Of a stretch of DNA of 64,000 bases, positions 9,537 to 20,986 are shown one piece after another; positions within the stretch are counted from its first letter, which is position 1, and every line of letters begins with the position of its first letter. The translations under genes and the position numbers were made by a program. The notes beneath the pieces are model-generated. The model ran no database searches and had not been told where the DNA came from. It worked only from the letters and a program-made list of their open reading frames with translations. Origin of the DNA: Anthracocystis setariae (lineage: Eukaryota; Basidiomycota; Ustilaginomycetes; Ustilaginales; Ustilaginaceae); the NCBI GenBank assembly GCA_928724745.1, contig CAKMXJ010000037.1:992001-1056000 (forward strand). Direction: 5' to 3'.

Positions 9537-11393
9537 ATGTTCGCAGCCAAAAACCCCTTTGAGGACATTGTCACCAAAGCCACATCCGATGAACTCACTG
9601 CCGAGAATTGGGAACTCAACCTCGAGGTTTGTGACAAGGTCTCCTCCGGCGGAGACACGGCGTAAGTATCCAGCCCAGCAGCATTGACCGTTCGAGGCAT
9701 CCGCACTGACTTTACATGTTGTACAATCCATCTTGGCAGCGCTCGTAACTGCATTGGAGCCATCCAGAAGCGACTTGTGCATCGAAATGCCAACGTTCAG
9801 CTCTATTCCCTCACTCTCGCCGATGCTGTGGCCAAGAATTGCGGTCTCACAGCCCATCAGGAGATTGCCGGCAGATCTTTCACACAGTCCCTCGCTAGGC
9901 TTTGTCTCGACCGCAACACCCACTCCACCGTCAAAAAGCGATGCTACGCCTTGGTCAAAGAATGGGCGGCAGAATTCGAAGACGAAAGCCTCGGACTTAT
10001 GAAGGAGACATACGAGTCGCTCAAGTCTCAGGATGTTGTTGCTGAAGACGAACCCGCCTCCGAGCAGCCGCGCGAGCCTACATCCGAGCAGCTCCGAGCC
10101 GAAGACGAAGAGCTGCGAAGGGCGCTCGAGCTCTCAATCCAGGATCAAGGCGGTCGCAACAATCCCACCTCGTACAATGGTCAACAAGCACAGGCATCTG
10201 GATCTTCGGTGCCAGCTGCATCCAGCTCACATTCGCAACACCAACATTCAGCCCAGAGCGCAGTGCCACCAACGCAGCAATACGGCAGCAACGCAAGCGC
10301 AAACGTTGCCGGTGGAAGCGCCCAATCACCAGCACCAGCACCAGCACCAGCACCAGCAGCTCCCGTACCAGCTGTCGCTTCTCGAGTCCGCGCATTGTAC
10401 GACTTTTCGCCCTCAGAACCGGGCGAGCTCGCCTTCTCTCGCGGAGAGATCATCCGCGTTCTGGACAGCGTCTACGAGCACTGGTGGAGGGGCGAGGTGC
10501 GAGGCGAGGCAGGCATCTTCCCCGTCAATTATGTCGAGATCCTGCCGGAACCCACCGCCGAGGAACTGCAAAGAGAAGCCGAGATGGAAGCCCGCATCTT
10601 TTCTCAAGCTGCCGACATTGATCGACTTCTCAGCAAGCTGCGCAGCCTCGATCCAGCACGTGACAACCTTGCCGACGACGACGAGTTGCAAGACTTGTAC
10701 CAAAAATCGCTCGCCATGCGACCCAAGATTGTCAAGCTTATCGACCGATATAGCAACAAGATCACTGAGCTCAAGGCGATGAACGACAAATTTGTTCGTG
10801 CTCGAGGCTCTTTTGACGAGATGATGGAGCAGAGCCTCACCAGGTACAATCCCGGCGGACAGTCTAGTCAGGACTACCTTCGACCGCGTCCAGATCTTCA
10901 GCATCAAGCGTCAGCTTCATCAGCTGAGTACGCTCAGCAGCCCCAGTGGACCAACCAACAGCCTTATTCCCCTCAGCCACCTTCTGTGGTCGCAACTCCG
11001 CATGATCAAGCTCAGTACCCGTATAACCCTCAGCAACAGCTACCGCAGCATGCATTCTCTCAGCCTGGCGCAGCTGGCCCTGCTGATCAGGGTTATGGTC
11101 ACAGCAATCAGCCTAGTGTACAGCCACAACAGCCCGCTCCTTTGGGTTATGCGCATCAACAATACAATGTCGTACCGCAAGATGACGAGAAGCGACGCCT
11201 CTTTGAAAGGGCCAGGGCTGAGGGCGAGGCTTTTCAGCAGCAACATTTCCAGAATCAAAGACACGCCTCCGGTAGTGGCTATGGCGGAGCATCATACCCG
11301 TCTCAAACCGACGCTGGTGCTTTGACTCAACAAGTTGGCAGTATGCAAATCGGCGGCTCGGCAAGCTACGCGTCCCATCCTACTGGTCACTGA
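9537..11393 (+). CDS. HSE1: ESCRT-0 subunit Hse1 (STAM homologue), two exons
   Basis: Exon 1 is 9537-9661 and exon 2 is 9740-11393; the 78 bp intron (9662-9739) has GTAAGT and GGCAG borders and lies inside the VHS domain. The 592-residue product has a VHS domain (about 1-145; KRLVHRNANVQLYSL), a ubiquitin-interacting motif EELRRALELS (about 165), an SH3 domain (about 256-310; ALYDFSPSEPGELAFSRGE and GIFPVNYVEIL), a GAT-like helical region (about 315-412) and a Gln/Pro-rich tail. This is the exact Hse1/STAM order. With Vps27 it sorts ubiquitinated cargo at endosomes. An Ala/Pro repeat (about residues 240-250) precedes the SH3 domain. Confidence 0.95.
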
Positions 11394-11661
11394 ATCCTTG
11401 GAGAGAGAGAGAGAGAGGTTTTAACTTGACAAGCTTTGGGATTGTTTGCTAACCAGCTATCCGCGCACATCACTGCTGCAATCTTATGAATGGTAAACAA
11501 TCTACGATAAACCCAATCAATATCAACGGTTGCACTATTGCGTGAATTATCATACCCTTTTGAAGTGATGAGGTTGACTTGATACTCTTGAATCACAAGC
11601 GGTTAAGAAGAAGCAACAAGTGTTGCATGTAAGATACCTTACCTTACTGTACAACAGGATC

Positions 11662-13815
11662 TTAAGGTGCGAATCGATCGGCGGGTCTACTGCCATGTTG
11701 AAGTTCACGAATCAACTGACAAGCCAGAGCTTCGACATCGCCACCTTGGTTGAACAGTCTGAAGACAGTGGATCGAGGAAGCATGCTGGTAGCCTTGCTC
11801 AAACGAAGCTGAAATGCCTGTGCTTGCCTGATCTCTTGCTCTGAAAGTGCACGAGAACCCTTGACTGCCTCAACGGTCTGATTGGTATATTTGTTGGTGG
11901 GCATATCCAGAGCATTGGATGGTCTTGGAGGATAGGATGGGTTGAAAAATTGTGGTTCTGCAGCTTTGGCAAGACGCGCGGGTACCGGTTGCTTGAGTGC
12001 GCCGACAGGCACCTGGGGCAAGCATGTAACCGAGACTGCCGAGGCACTAGAAAGCTCGTCAGTGATTGTCACGGATGGGATAGTAGATGGCGGTACTTTC
12101 GAGCCAGCAGGACTGGTGACGTCACGGATGAAGACCCCGCGTACTTGCTGCGGCCGTTCGGCCGCTAATGCGCAGTAAAGCTCCATGTCGAGTTCGCCGG
12201 AATCCCCAATGAGCAGGAACTGCGAGCTACCGAAGTCGTCAAGAATCTTGACAACGTTGGCACGTTTCCTCTCTCCCGCCGGTTCGAGCCAGCTCGACAG
12301 CAAGCTGCGCGCACCGCTCGGGTAATGCTTGAGAACAAGGTGGCTTACGGGCAAACGAACCGTCTCCAGAAAGTCCAAAACGAGGCTGTGGAGCTCGAGT
12401 GGAGCGTTAGTGACGTAGTGGAGACCAGCGCCAAGCTCGGTCATGGCATGGTACCAAGACGAAATACCTTTGACCTCGGCTTCATGATAAGGAAGTACGA
12501 AGACGTTGCGCAGGATTTGCTTTGCGCCTTGAACGACTCCGGTGTGCTTGACCGTATCGTCGATGTCCGAGACGACTCTGACACGGCGAGGATGGTCCTC
12601 ATGGATGGGGCAGCGTCGCCATGGAGACTCAGGAGCCGATGTTTTGGGGTCTGACGTGAGTCTAGCTCTGACCTCGACTGCTTCGATCTCATCGGGCGAT
12701 GTGCGAAGCAGATCGGCATAATGGCGACAAAATGACGACAACATATGCCAGGGAATGACCAAGCGATGTTCGAATTGACCGGTAGAGTCAGCTGTAAGGC
12801 GTGTCGAGGCCATGATCAAGCGGTTGCCGTGTTGGTCGCAAGCGACTTGACCATTGACGACGGGTGAGATTTCAATGTGGACATCTTTGTGTGGAGAGCG
12901 GTATACCCAGTAGGCTTCCAAGCGACGCGAAAGATTCTGATGAAAGACCGAGACTTCGTCTAGACTTCTGTTGAGCCACTGGGCTGAGCCACCGGAGAGC
13001 ATCGTGTCTGTCCTTTTGGGAGGCGTCATGAGGTTGTTGGATGCGCTAGAAGTTGAAGTTTCATGGTCAGCTTCTTTAGCAGCTTGTCTAGCGGCAGCAG
13101 AGTCAGTGGGGAACGCGTTGAGGTTTTCCATCAGACGGACCAGGGTTTGATCGTCAGCATTCTCGATGAGCTTGCGAGTGATTGTTTCTGTAGCATGCTC
13201 GCGATCGGATTGCTGAGCGTTTGACGGAGGTAGCGAGTCGTACTCAATCTCTTGTGGTTCATCAACAAACGTGGCGGAAGAAGTGGAGAGCACGGTAGAG
13301 GCTGGTGATTGGGCATGGATGCGAGGGAGGCCTGCAAGCTGACGGGCCATCTGATTGAAGAACCTCTGACTTCGGCTGGGTGCATCGAGTTTTTTGGTGA
13401 CAAACCCATGCAGGGAGATATGGAGCTCGATTTCGCCGTCTTGTAGGTTTTCGGGAGCATCTTGAGTGGCCCAGCCCTGGGGATGTCGATCGCGAGCGAC
13501 TCTGCGCTGAGCCCATCCTGGGAGGAGTACGACATTTTCAGGACCTGGACGAGCAGACATATCTCGCGTACGACGAAGGGGAGAGGTGGAGGAAAAGTTG
13601 CTAGACTGGGGGCGAGGGTTTGCATGTGATGGTGCCGATGTGGACGGGTGCTGCAGCTTGGCCCGCGCTGAGCCACCGACGGTGTGCCAGTCACGAGTAG
13701 CTAGATAGTCGACACTGGAGGAGAGCAGAGAAGTGGCTCTGCTGCGAAGGTGGAAGCCAGTCATGCTGGAAGTTTGCTGGGATGTATTGGAACGGTCTGA
13801 ACCATTTTGAGTCAT
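11662..13815 (-). CDS. APP1: App1-type Mg-dependent phosphatidate phosphatase
   Basis: This 717-residue protein belongs to the App1 (DUF2183) family. In yeast, App1 dephosphorylates phosphatidic acid at cortical actin patches, linking lipid signalling with endocytosis. The HAD-like catalytic motif DIDDTVKHTG is at about residue 417, followed by the conserved YHAMTELGAGLHYVTNAP and FLLIGDSGELDMELY blocks. The N-terminal 400 residues include the family's LHGFVTKKL segment and several Ser/Thr-rich linkers. The ATG at 13815 is the first in frame. It converges on HSE1, another endocytic gene, with 268 bp between stops; that proximity is probably coincidental. Confidence 0.9.
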   Translation of the reverse strand: MTQNGSDRSNTSQQTSSMTGFHLRSRATSLLSSSVDYLATRDWHTVGGSARAKLQHPSTSAPSHANPRPQSSNFSSTSPLRRTRDMSARPGPENVVLLPGWAQRRVARDRHPQGWATQDAPENLQDGEIELHISLHGFVTKKLDAPSRSQRFFNQMARQLAGLPRIHAQSPASTVLSTSSATFVDEPQEIEYDSLPPSNAQQSDREHATETITRKLIENADDQTLVRLMENLNAFPTDSAAARQAAKEADHETSTSSASNNLMTPPKRTDTMLSGGSAQWLNRSLDEVSVFHQNLSRRLEAYWVYRSPHKDVHIEISPVVNGQVACDQHGNRLIMASTRLTADSTGQFEHRLVIPWHMLSSFCRHYADLLRTSPDEIEAVEVRARLTSDPKTSAPESPWRRCPIHEDHPRRVRVVSDIDDTVKHTGVVQGAKQILRNVFVLPYHEAEVKGISSWYHAMTELGAGLHYVTNAPLELHSLVLDFLETVRLPVSHLVLKHYPSGARSLLSSWLEPAGERKRANVVKILDDFGSSQFLLIGDSGELDMELYCALAAERPQQVRGVFIRDVTSPAGSKVPPSTIPSVTITDELSSASAVSVTCLPQVPVGALKQPVPARLAKAAEPQFFNPSYPPRPSNALDMPTNKYTNQTVEAVKGSRALSEQEIRQAQAFQLRLSKATSMLPRSTVFRLFNQGGDVEALACQLIRELQHGSRPADRFAP

Positions 13816-14905
13816 AAAGGAGACAGATCCAAGTGGGATGGAGTAGAGAATGTCTAGATGACGAGCGGGGTTGCTTGCATGGCTCTGCTGTGGTATGCTG
13901 CAATGCTCGACGATGCTGGTTTGAATTGTTATAATAGCTTGGCTTTAGCCAACGACGTCTGATGGCTTTCGTCGTGGAAGGGTGATGTTGTATATGAGTG
14001 AGCGTGCAAGTAAGGACCGAAAGAATGATACCAACTCAAGCCTGCAAATGTGGAACAAAATATGCAATCACGGTCAACAAAGTGGCCGACAAGCGGAATG
14101 CAGTGCAGTGCAGTGCAGTGCTGTACAATTGCGTCTGTGCGGGGGCGCGCTGAATAAGAAAGACACGATCCACCAGCGTCCAGAAAAGAACCAACGTCGG
14201 CCTAACAATACAATACAGTACAGTATGATTGGTTGGTTGAGTAGCGCGGAGACGAGCGGGGGCCACGTTCTGAAGCGAGTATTAATATGCATAGGATAAC
14301 AATTTAGATCAACACAACAGAAATCACTACACAAAACACTCTCTCTGTGTGACCTTACTGTAATGCCGTATCGCATCGCCTCGCCTCGTCTGGCCTGGCA
14401 ATCAGCTCATTTGTGCGATTGGATTGGATAGGGAAAAAAATAAAAATAAAAAAAAAGGGTAAAATCCATGCATGTCACTCAACTCAACACACAAGGGTTG
14501 CCATCCACTGCAGTACTGTACAGTACTGTAGTTGGCTCGATTTCAACTTTCAAGAAGAAACCACATTTCATCCTCATCATCCGCCGCCACCCACGCACAA
14601 CATCCCTCCGTTCGCCATCACATCCACCTTGACCTTGTTTCATCACAACACAGCTACCTCATTTGAAAGCACTCTCCCTTGGCGCCACCACCACCACCCC
14701 ACTAGCATCTCTTGACCCCGTTCAAGTCTTGTCAACACCCCGACTAGCACCGCTGACGGTTCGGGTCACTGTTCTGAGATCATAGGCACGTATCATAGTT
14801 CGGCTTGGCGTCCTCCTCGATCCAGGATACTCCCTCCACCACTTTAGCTTTCAATTTCCGCGCTTTCTTTGACCCCATCTTCACTCGCTCCTTCACTCAA
14901 TCAAC
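13816..14905. promoter_or_regulatory. 1.1 kb divergent promoter between APP1 and MET13
   Basis: No gene is supported. It holds a GCAGT tandem repeat (about 14100-14121), a CAATACAGTACAGTAT element (about 14210-14225) and a perfect 18 bp palindrome (14511-14528) made of two overlapping TACTGTAC units. A C/A-rich leader from about 14570 runs up to the MET13 start. Confidence 0.5.
14511..14528. repeat. Perfect 18 bp palindrome CAGTACTGTACAGTACTG
   Basis: The sequence equals its own reverse complement. It lies about 380 bp upstream of the methylenetetrahydrofolate reductase start and could be a dimeric protein-binding site or a cruciform; function unknown. Confidence 0.6.
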
Positions 14906-16816
14906 ATGGCCAACGGTACCGACACCCCAACCATCGCTCCCAAGGGGGACACCTCTTGGAAGATCACCAACAAGATCGCAAAGGCCGAAAAGGAAGGTCG
15001 CATCTGGTGGAGCTTCGAATACTTTCCTCCTCGTACTGCCCAAGGTCTTACCAACCTTTACGACCGTATCGAGCGCATGGCCGACCTTGGCCCTGAGTTT
15101 GTCGACATCACCTGGAATGCTGGCGGTCGCACCTCGGACCTCACTGCTTCGCTTGTCAAGACCGTCCACACTTACATCGGCCTTGAAACTTGCATGCATC
15201 TCACTTGCACCAACATGCCCCGTGACAAGATCGACACCGCTCTCAAGGAGGCCAAGCAGTTTGGCTGTCGCAACATCCTCGCCCTCCGAGGTGACCCTCC
15301 TGCTGGTCAGTCTGAATGGGAACCCCACGCTGCCGGCTTCACTCGTGCTCAGCAGCTCGTAGAATACATTCGCGAGCAGTACGGAGACTACTTTGCCATC
15401 GCCGTCGCTGGTTTCCCAGAGGGTCATCCCGAAGCCCTAGACGGTCCTGACAAGGAACTCGAGCGTCTCAAGCAAAAGATCGACGCCGGAGCCGACTTCA
15501 TCTTCACTCAGATGTTCTACGACTTTGACATTTTCGCAAAGTGGGTCAAGGACGTCCGTGCTGCTGGTATCACTTGCCCCATCATCCCCGGCGTCATGCC
15601 CATCCAGACCTACGGTGGTTTCCAGCGTGCCACCGCCCGCTTCGGTACCATTGTACCTCAGTACTTCCACGATGCCCTCGACCCCGTCAAGGATGACGAC
15701 CAAAAGGTCCGAGAGATCGGAACACGTCTTGTCGGTGAAATGTGCAAGAAGATCGTCGGTACCGGCCTTGGCATCAGCGGCCTGCACATCTACACGATGA
15801 ACCTCGAAAAAGGTTCGCGCATGCTACTCGACTATCTTGCACTCACCCCTTCCGTCAACCAGGTCAGCCCACTTCCATGGACGCCCAGCCTTACCCCCAA
15901 GAGGCGAGACGAAAAGATCCGCCCCATCTTCTGGGCCAACCGTGCAAAGAGTTACGTCAATCGCACAGAGACATGGGACGAGTTCCCCAACGGTCGATGG
16001 GGTGATGCTCGCTCTCCAGCCTACGGCGATGTTGACGCCTACGGTGTCAAGCTGCGATACTCGAACGAAGAGGCCAAGCAAATGTGGGGCGCCCCCACCT
16101 CGCTCCAAGACGTCAAGGCCCTCTTCCAGAACTTTTGTGCTGGAAAAGTCAAGGCTTTACCCTGGTCCGAGACCCCCGTTGCACGCGAGACTTCCGTCAT
16201 CAGTGACAAGCTAACCAAGATGAACCAGCTCGGCTTCCTCACCATCAACTCTCAGCCAGCCGTCGACGGCGCCCGCAGCGACGACAAGGTGCACGGATGG
16301 GGTCCTAAGAATGGGTACGTCTATCAGAAGGCCTACCTCGAATTCTTTGTTTCTCCTGAGGACCTCGACGCCCTGATTTCCAAAATCGAGGCCGATCCTC
16401 AAATCACGTATCACGCTGTCAACTCGCAAGGCGATATGCGCACCAACACCAACTCCGAGGCTCCCAATGCCGTCACTTGGGGTGTGTTCCCGCACTGCGA
16501 AATCATTCAGCCCACCATCGTCGAGTCCATCTCGTTCCTCGCCTGGAAGGATGAGGCGTACGAGATTGGAAGGAACTGGGCCAAGGTGTATGAGCCATCG
16601 TCGCCGTCGCGCAAGTTCCTGGAGGAAATGTTTAGCAAGTACTTCCTCGTCAACGTCGTTCATAACGATTTCAAGGCTGCCGATGCCATCTTCGAGCCCT
16701 TCCTCAGCATGTCCAGCAAAACCAACTCTTCCGTTCAAGGCACTGTCTCCGACATCAGCTCGCTTGCCAATGGCATCTCGAACGGAAACGTCTCTGCCCC
16801 TGCCTCGGCAGCTTGA
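14906..16816 (+). CDS. MET13: Methylenetetrahydrofolate reductase
   Basis: MTHFR reduces 5,10-methylene-THF to 5-methyl-THF, the methyl donor for methionine synthesis. The 636-residue protein has the FAD-binding TIM barrel (about 25-310; WWSFEYFPPRT, DITWNAGGRTSDLT, ALRGDPPAG, VAGFPEGHPE, FIFTQMFYD) followed by the eukaryotic regulatory domain (about 340-600; VNRTETWDEFPNGRWGDARS, WGVFPHCEIIQPT, VVHNDFK). The length matches yeast Met12 and Met13; I cannot decide which paralogue type this is. The ATG at 14906 follows a pyrimidine-rich leader. The last 30 residues are Ser/Asn-rich and variable. Confidence 0.95.
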   Translation: MANGTDTPTIAPKGDTSWKITNKIAKAEKEGRIWWSFEYFPPRTAQGLTNLYDRIERMADLGPEFVDITWNAGGRTSDLTASLVKTVHTYIGLETCMHLTCTNMPRDKIDTALKEAKQFGCRNILALRGDPPAGQSEWEPHAAGFTRAQQLVEYIREQYGDYFAIAVAGFPEGHPEALDGPDKELERLKQKIDAGADFIFTQMFYDFDIFAKWVKDVRAAGITCPIIPGVMPIQTYGGFQRATARFGTIVPQYFHDALDPVKDDDQKVREIGTRLVGEMCKKIVGTGLGISGLHIYTMNLEKGSRMLLDYLALTPSVNQVSPLPWTPSLTPKRRDEKIRPIFWANRAKSYVNRTETWDEFPNGRWGDARSPAYGDVDAYGVKLRYSNEEAKQMWGAPTSLQDVKALFQNFCAGKVKALPWSETPVARETSVISDKLTKMNQLGFLTINSQPAVDGARSDDKVHGWGPKNGYVYQKAYLEFFVSPEDLDALISKIEADPQITYHAVNSQGDMRTNTNSEAPNAVTWGVFPHCEIIQPTIVESISFLAWKDEAYEIGRNWAKVYEPSSPSRKFLEEMFSKYFLVNVVHNDFKAADAIFEPFLSMSSKTNSSVQGTVSDISSLANGISNGNVSAPASAA

Positions 16817-17659
16817 ATTTTTGATCCAACCCTTGCTGCTGGTTCCCAGCCCAAGACATGCATCAACTGCGTGCCTTGGCCTCTCTGAGGCACTCCTAAC
16901 CCAACTCTTTCTCTTGCATACAAGATATCTACCTTTTTCTTTTTCGGACAATCCTCCCGGGGCTTCTCAACGCAACGTCACGCACTCTGTCTTTTGCTTT
17001 CAACAACGCATCCGTCTTCCAGATACCTCATTCCCAGTCTCGGCTCAATGCATGCTTTATACTTGTCCACACTCTGTTCTATACATACACATCGACCTTG
17101 TCTCGTTGCTATCTGCTTGTACGACTAGTTCAACCTTGTCTCGTCTCTAATGCTGTTCAACACCCGCACAAATCACGCAATCAGAGAAGGTCATTCAAAA
17201 GACAAGCAGCCAGCTCTGCCTTGGGTCTCTGGCTGCATCGCATCAGTAAGGTGCTGTGCTGTTGGCAAGCGAAGAAGAGACCCCCCTGAACGAGATTTCT
17301 GGAAATACGCATCGGATCGGATCGGGTCGGGTCGCCAATCACAATCGGAATTTTCAGATGCGATGCATTGCGATTTGCGAGCTCCACACGACCGCGGATG
17401 TACTGAATTTGAGTGCACTCTGCGATTTGGCAGTGGTGGCGCCATGCGCACTGACAGCTGATTGCGCAGTCGACATCTCGAACCCTTTGCATGCTTCTTT
17501 CATCGCATTTCTCGATTTGATTTCCACCATCGCTGCACACCGGTGTTAGCCTTCCATACTACAACAACGCAACGCAGACTAGGACTACTTGGACACAGTC
17601 TTCGCTTCAATCCAGGATTCAAATTATCCTCAGCTCCATCACGGCGTATATCCACAAAC
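16817..17659. other. Tandem intergenic between MET13 and SKP1
   Basis: About 840 bp without a supported gene. It contains MET13 3' sequences and the SKP1 promoter, with short GGATC/GGGTC repeats at about 17312-17334. Confidence 0.4.
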
Positions 17660-18560
17660 ATGGTCAGCCTCACTACCTCTGACAACGAACAGTTCACTGT
17701 TGATCGCGATGTGGCTGAGCGATCAGTTCTCATCAAGCAGATGCTCGAAGGTAAGTACTCTCCTCCCATCCGCGTATTCGAACTGGAATCGGCTATCGTT
17801 TCCAGCTTGCCGCAAATGCTCTGTGATGGTCCAGACGTGCTTATTCTCGTTCATCCTTTTCGCTCATGTGCTCTTGCCTACAGACATCGGAGACACCGAA
17901 ATGCCCATCCCCCTTCCGAACGTCTCCTCCAACGTCCTCAAGAAGGTAAGATGCTGCGCTCTAGCGCCCATGTGACGTGTTGAAACTATGTACAGGCCGC
18001 TGATCATGCTACTGTGCCGCTGTTTCACTTCCTCGTACGGAACAGGTCCTTGAGTACTGCTCCCACCACCGCAACGACCCTCCTGCGCCCGCAGATGATG
18101 CCGAAGAGTCGCGAAGACGCACAACAGATATCTCGGACTGGGACGCCAAATTCATCCAGGTCGACCAGGAGATGCTTTTTGAGATCATTCTGGCAGCAAA
18201 CTACCTCGACATCAAGCCACTTCTGGATGTCGGCTGCAAGACTGTGTAGGTATCTAGCCCACATCCTTTCCGATACGTTGTCCGAAAAGCTTTGTACTGA
18301 CCTGCGATCGCTGTTGTTTCCATATTTTGACATGCTCTGACAGTGCCAACATGATCAAGGGAAAGACACCCGAGGAGATCCGCAAGCTGTTCAACATTCA
18401 GAACGATTTCTCGCCAGAGGAGGAGGCTCAGATTCGAAAGGAGAACGTGAGTACAAGTTTCACACAACGTATCAGCTACAGCGGTGCCTACTAGATTACT
18501 GACTTTGCACTTGTCTGATCTGCGCAAACAATCCAACAGGAATGGGCCGAGGACCGTTAA
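17660..18560 (+). CDS. SKP1: Skp1, SCF ubiquitin ligase adaptor (five exons)
   Basis: Exons are 17660-17750, 17884-17945, 18046-18245, 18344-18446 and 18540-18560. All introns (133, 100, 98 and 93 bp) are GT-AG. Splicing gives 158 residues in one frame: [20 protein letters not shown] at the start, then [71 protein letters not shown] and a final ENEWAEDR. These are near-invariant Skp1 blocks: an N-terminal BTB/POZ fold and C-terminal helices that bind F-box proteins. It bridges cullin-1 and F-box proteins in SCF ligases. It is the most intron-rich gene in the window; its last coding exon is only 21 bp. Confidence 0.95.
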
Positions 18561-19188
18561 GCAAGCCAAGTGTACTAGGTATTCAGTCTTTTGCGCAAAC
18601 GCTGCGACAAGAATGACAACGATTCCCCATCATCTCGCTATCGTCTGTGACGTGCCTTGTGCGACGGTACGTGTGAGCTTTGAATGTCAGCGCTTTCCGA
18701 GCGTCGCTGCTGGTGGCTTTCCAAACAGCCATGACGATCCAGTTGGGGGTGTGCCAGCAAGCTCATCAACGGACATACACGCCGCGTTCGGCTCTCTGTC
18801 CTCCCTTTTTTTAACCTTTGTGCAGCTTGATTAAGGTTCTGACACCCTCCGTGCGGCCAAGGAGTGAATAGATGTTGACATTTGCACGCCTAGACTCATC
18901 TTGGTCGCTCGGCCCTTGCTGTTCCACTGTCTCTCCTTGCTCTTGCCAGCAATCAATCCAAGCAAGCATTGTCCTGCGTGTACAAATCTCGCAATCAGGC
19001 TTAAACTTGTCCTCCTCATCAATCATTCGGTTTCTTCACGCCTGTCAGCTTCTTCCGCTCAACTCTCACTTCCGCACCCTGTCTAGGGTCAGTGCTACCT
19101 ACATAATGCTCCCCTCACTGGTCTTTCAACGAAAGATGTCGGCATCAACTCGATTCTCCTTTCGATATCATCTTGCCGTGCTGCTATC
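18561..19188. other. Tandem intergenic between SKP1 and the Zn2Cys6 gene
   Basis: About 630 bp in which I see no gene. It should contain SKP1 termination signals and the regulator's promoter. Pyrimidine-rich segments are scattered through it and no clear repeat is seen. Confidence 0.35.
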
Positions 19189-20720
19189 ATGCAGCCTACA
19201 TATCCCTTCCAAGTTGGACCCGATCTGTATCACTCTCCAAGACCCTCCTCGATTCCCAGCTCCTCCGCCAAAGGGGGGACGAAAGCCTCGCCATCACCTC
19301 CTGAAAAGAAGCCCAAAAGAACCAGATCATCGCAAGCATGCGATGTTTGTCGTAAGTCGGTGTGTTCCTACTCGCGCCTCCACGTAAGCACTCTTGGCGC
19401 AACTGACCTTGGACTTTGAACAAAACCGCAGGTAATGGTCATAGAAAGTGCGCTGGGCCGATGCCAGGGTCGAGCAACTGTGCACGTTGCATCAAATACA
19501 ATCGGAAATGTACATGGAACGACTATAAAGCTCGCTGCCGTTCCGCATCCGGGTCGCCCAGTGCTAGGCGCATTACAGTCAAACGTCCACTATCGCAGAC
19601 GCCGAACAGGTCTCAGCTCGGTCATTCGCCTTCCTCGCCGACACCCGAGTCATCAAGCCCAGCGTCTTCACATCCTGCATCTTCTCCCGCATCGAGTCCT
19701 ATCCCTCAGCCTACGACTCCTCTGGATCATGTAGAGCTTCTCGTACCGACCTTTGACAAACCTGCTCAGACTTGCGTCACATTCACACCGTTAGAGCAAG
19801 CATTGGATCGAGTCTCAGATATGGGCGAACCAAAGAGGCATAGATGGACTTGGTATGAAGAGTGTCTGCAACTTGCTGACAAGCACGACCTCCTACTCTA
19901 CGCGGTGCCTTTACGCGACTATGAAGCAAGGCACAAGGATGGAGATATGGAGGTTGAGCTCGAGATCCAACCCATTCCGCCTAGCAGGATAGAAGACAGG
20001 GTCGACGATAGGAATTCGCTTGCAATCCTCAAGGCTCTTCTGGATCCAGCGGGAGACTTGTCCGAGCCTGACGCAGTGAATGGACCTGATTTGCCGTTGA
20101 TGGTCTTGCCGGGACTTGAAAACTGTCCGCGTGTCGAAGGGGAAAACGACGATCTGCCTACTCCGCCTCCTTCGCCAGCGCCTATGCGGGGGCCTAACCT
20201 TCCCCTGCTTCCAGACTACGAGCTCACTAGCGATTCGTTGAATGAGCAACAGCCGAACTTGGCCGTGTCGGCCGCAACCCTGATCAAAGAGACAATCACG
20301 GAAACCTTTGAGCCGTCCAACGTGGCACAATATGCCTGCAGCAAAGTACTGGAGGAGGCAAGCTCCGAGTCAGAGCCCGAATTTTCCTTCGACACGCAAG
20401 CGTCTCACTTGGATTGCAAGTCGCCCTACAAGCACCAAAGTAGTGGACAGGAAAGAATCGATCCGCTTCTCTACTCGCCTTGCAAATGCTTTTCGTCTCC
20501 TGATTCCAGCATCTTGGCGTATTGCTTGCCTCAACAAACTAGCGAGATGGAGAAAGTCAACGCGAACCAAGTCAAGGATCACTTGTGGGACGAGTGTCTG
20601 CCGGACGTACTGAGGCAGGCTTCAGACCAGACAACGCTGGACGACAACCTAAAGTCATCGGCATCCGACGAGCGATTTCAGATGCTGTCAGATGATTGCA
20701 TGAACATGGAGGTCGACTGA
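19189..20720 (+). CDS. Zn(II)2Cys6 fungal transcription factor (two exons)
   Basis: Exon 1 is 19189-19351 and exon 2 is 19432-20720, joined across an 80 bp GT-AG intron; the product has 483 residues. The junction rebuilds a Gal4-type zinc cluster, C51-x2-C54-x6-C61-x9-C71-x2-C74-x6-C81, preceded by the basic KKPKRTRSS. The intron falls in the codon for Arg55, just after the second cysteine. The rest is Ser/Pro-rich linker and acidic sequence with no recognised fungal-specific TF domain; HRWTWYEECLQLADKHDLL (about residue 184) may be a conserved helix. The target is unknown. The start was chosen as the first ATG of the frame close to the cluster; an upstream exon cannot be excluded. Confidence 0.8.
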
Positions 20721-20986
20721 ACCCATGCATCAACGCTACCTGTACAGTATAAAGTGGTGAATGTAAGTTGGGGTGTCGTTTGTCACTTTGCATCGCCGTG
20801 AAATTTCGATTCTGTATGACGCTCAATCCCACGTGTAAGAGTGTGAATGTTGTGCTCAGCACGCATCAATTCAGCGCACCACCAAAATTTAGGATTTTCT
20901 TGGCCAGAGCAGCCGGAAGAGAATGCGAAACAAGGCGCTTTCTAAATTGCAAGAGATCGCCGACTCATGAGTGAAGATCAGGAAGC

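Noticed and set aside
9662..18539. Gene clusters with a common pathway (endocytosis: HSE1 and APP1; also APS2 and TRAPPC12)
   Set aside because: The genes are unrelated in orientation and separated by other functions; proximity is compatible with chance in a compact genome.
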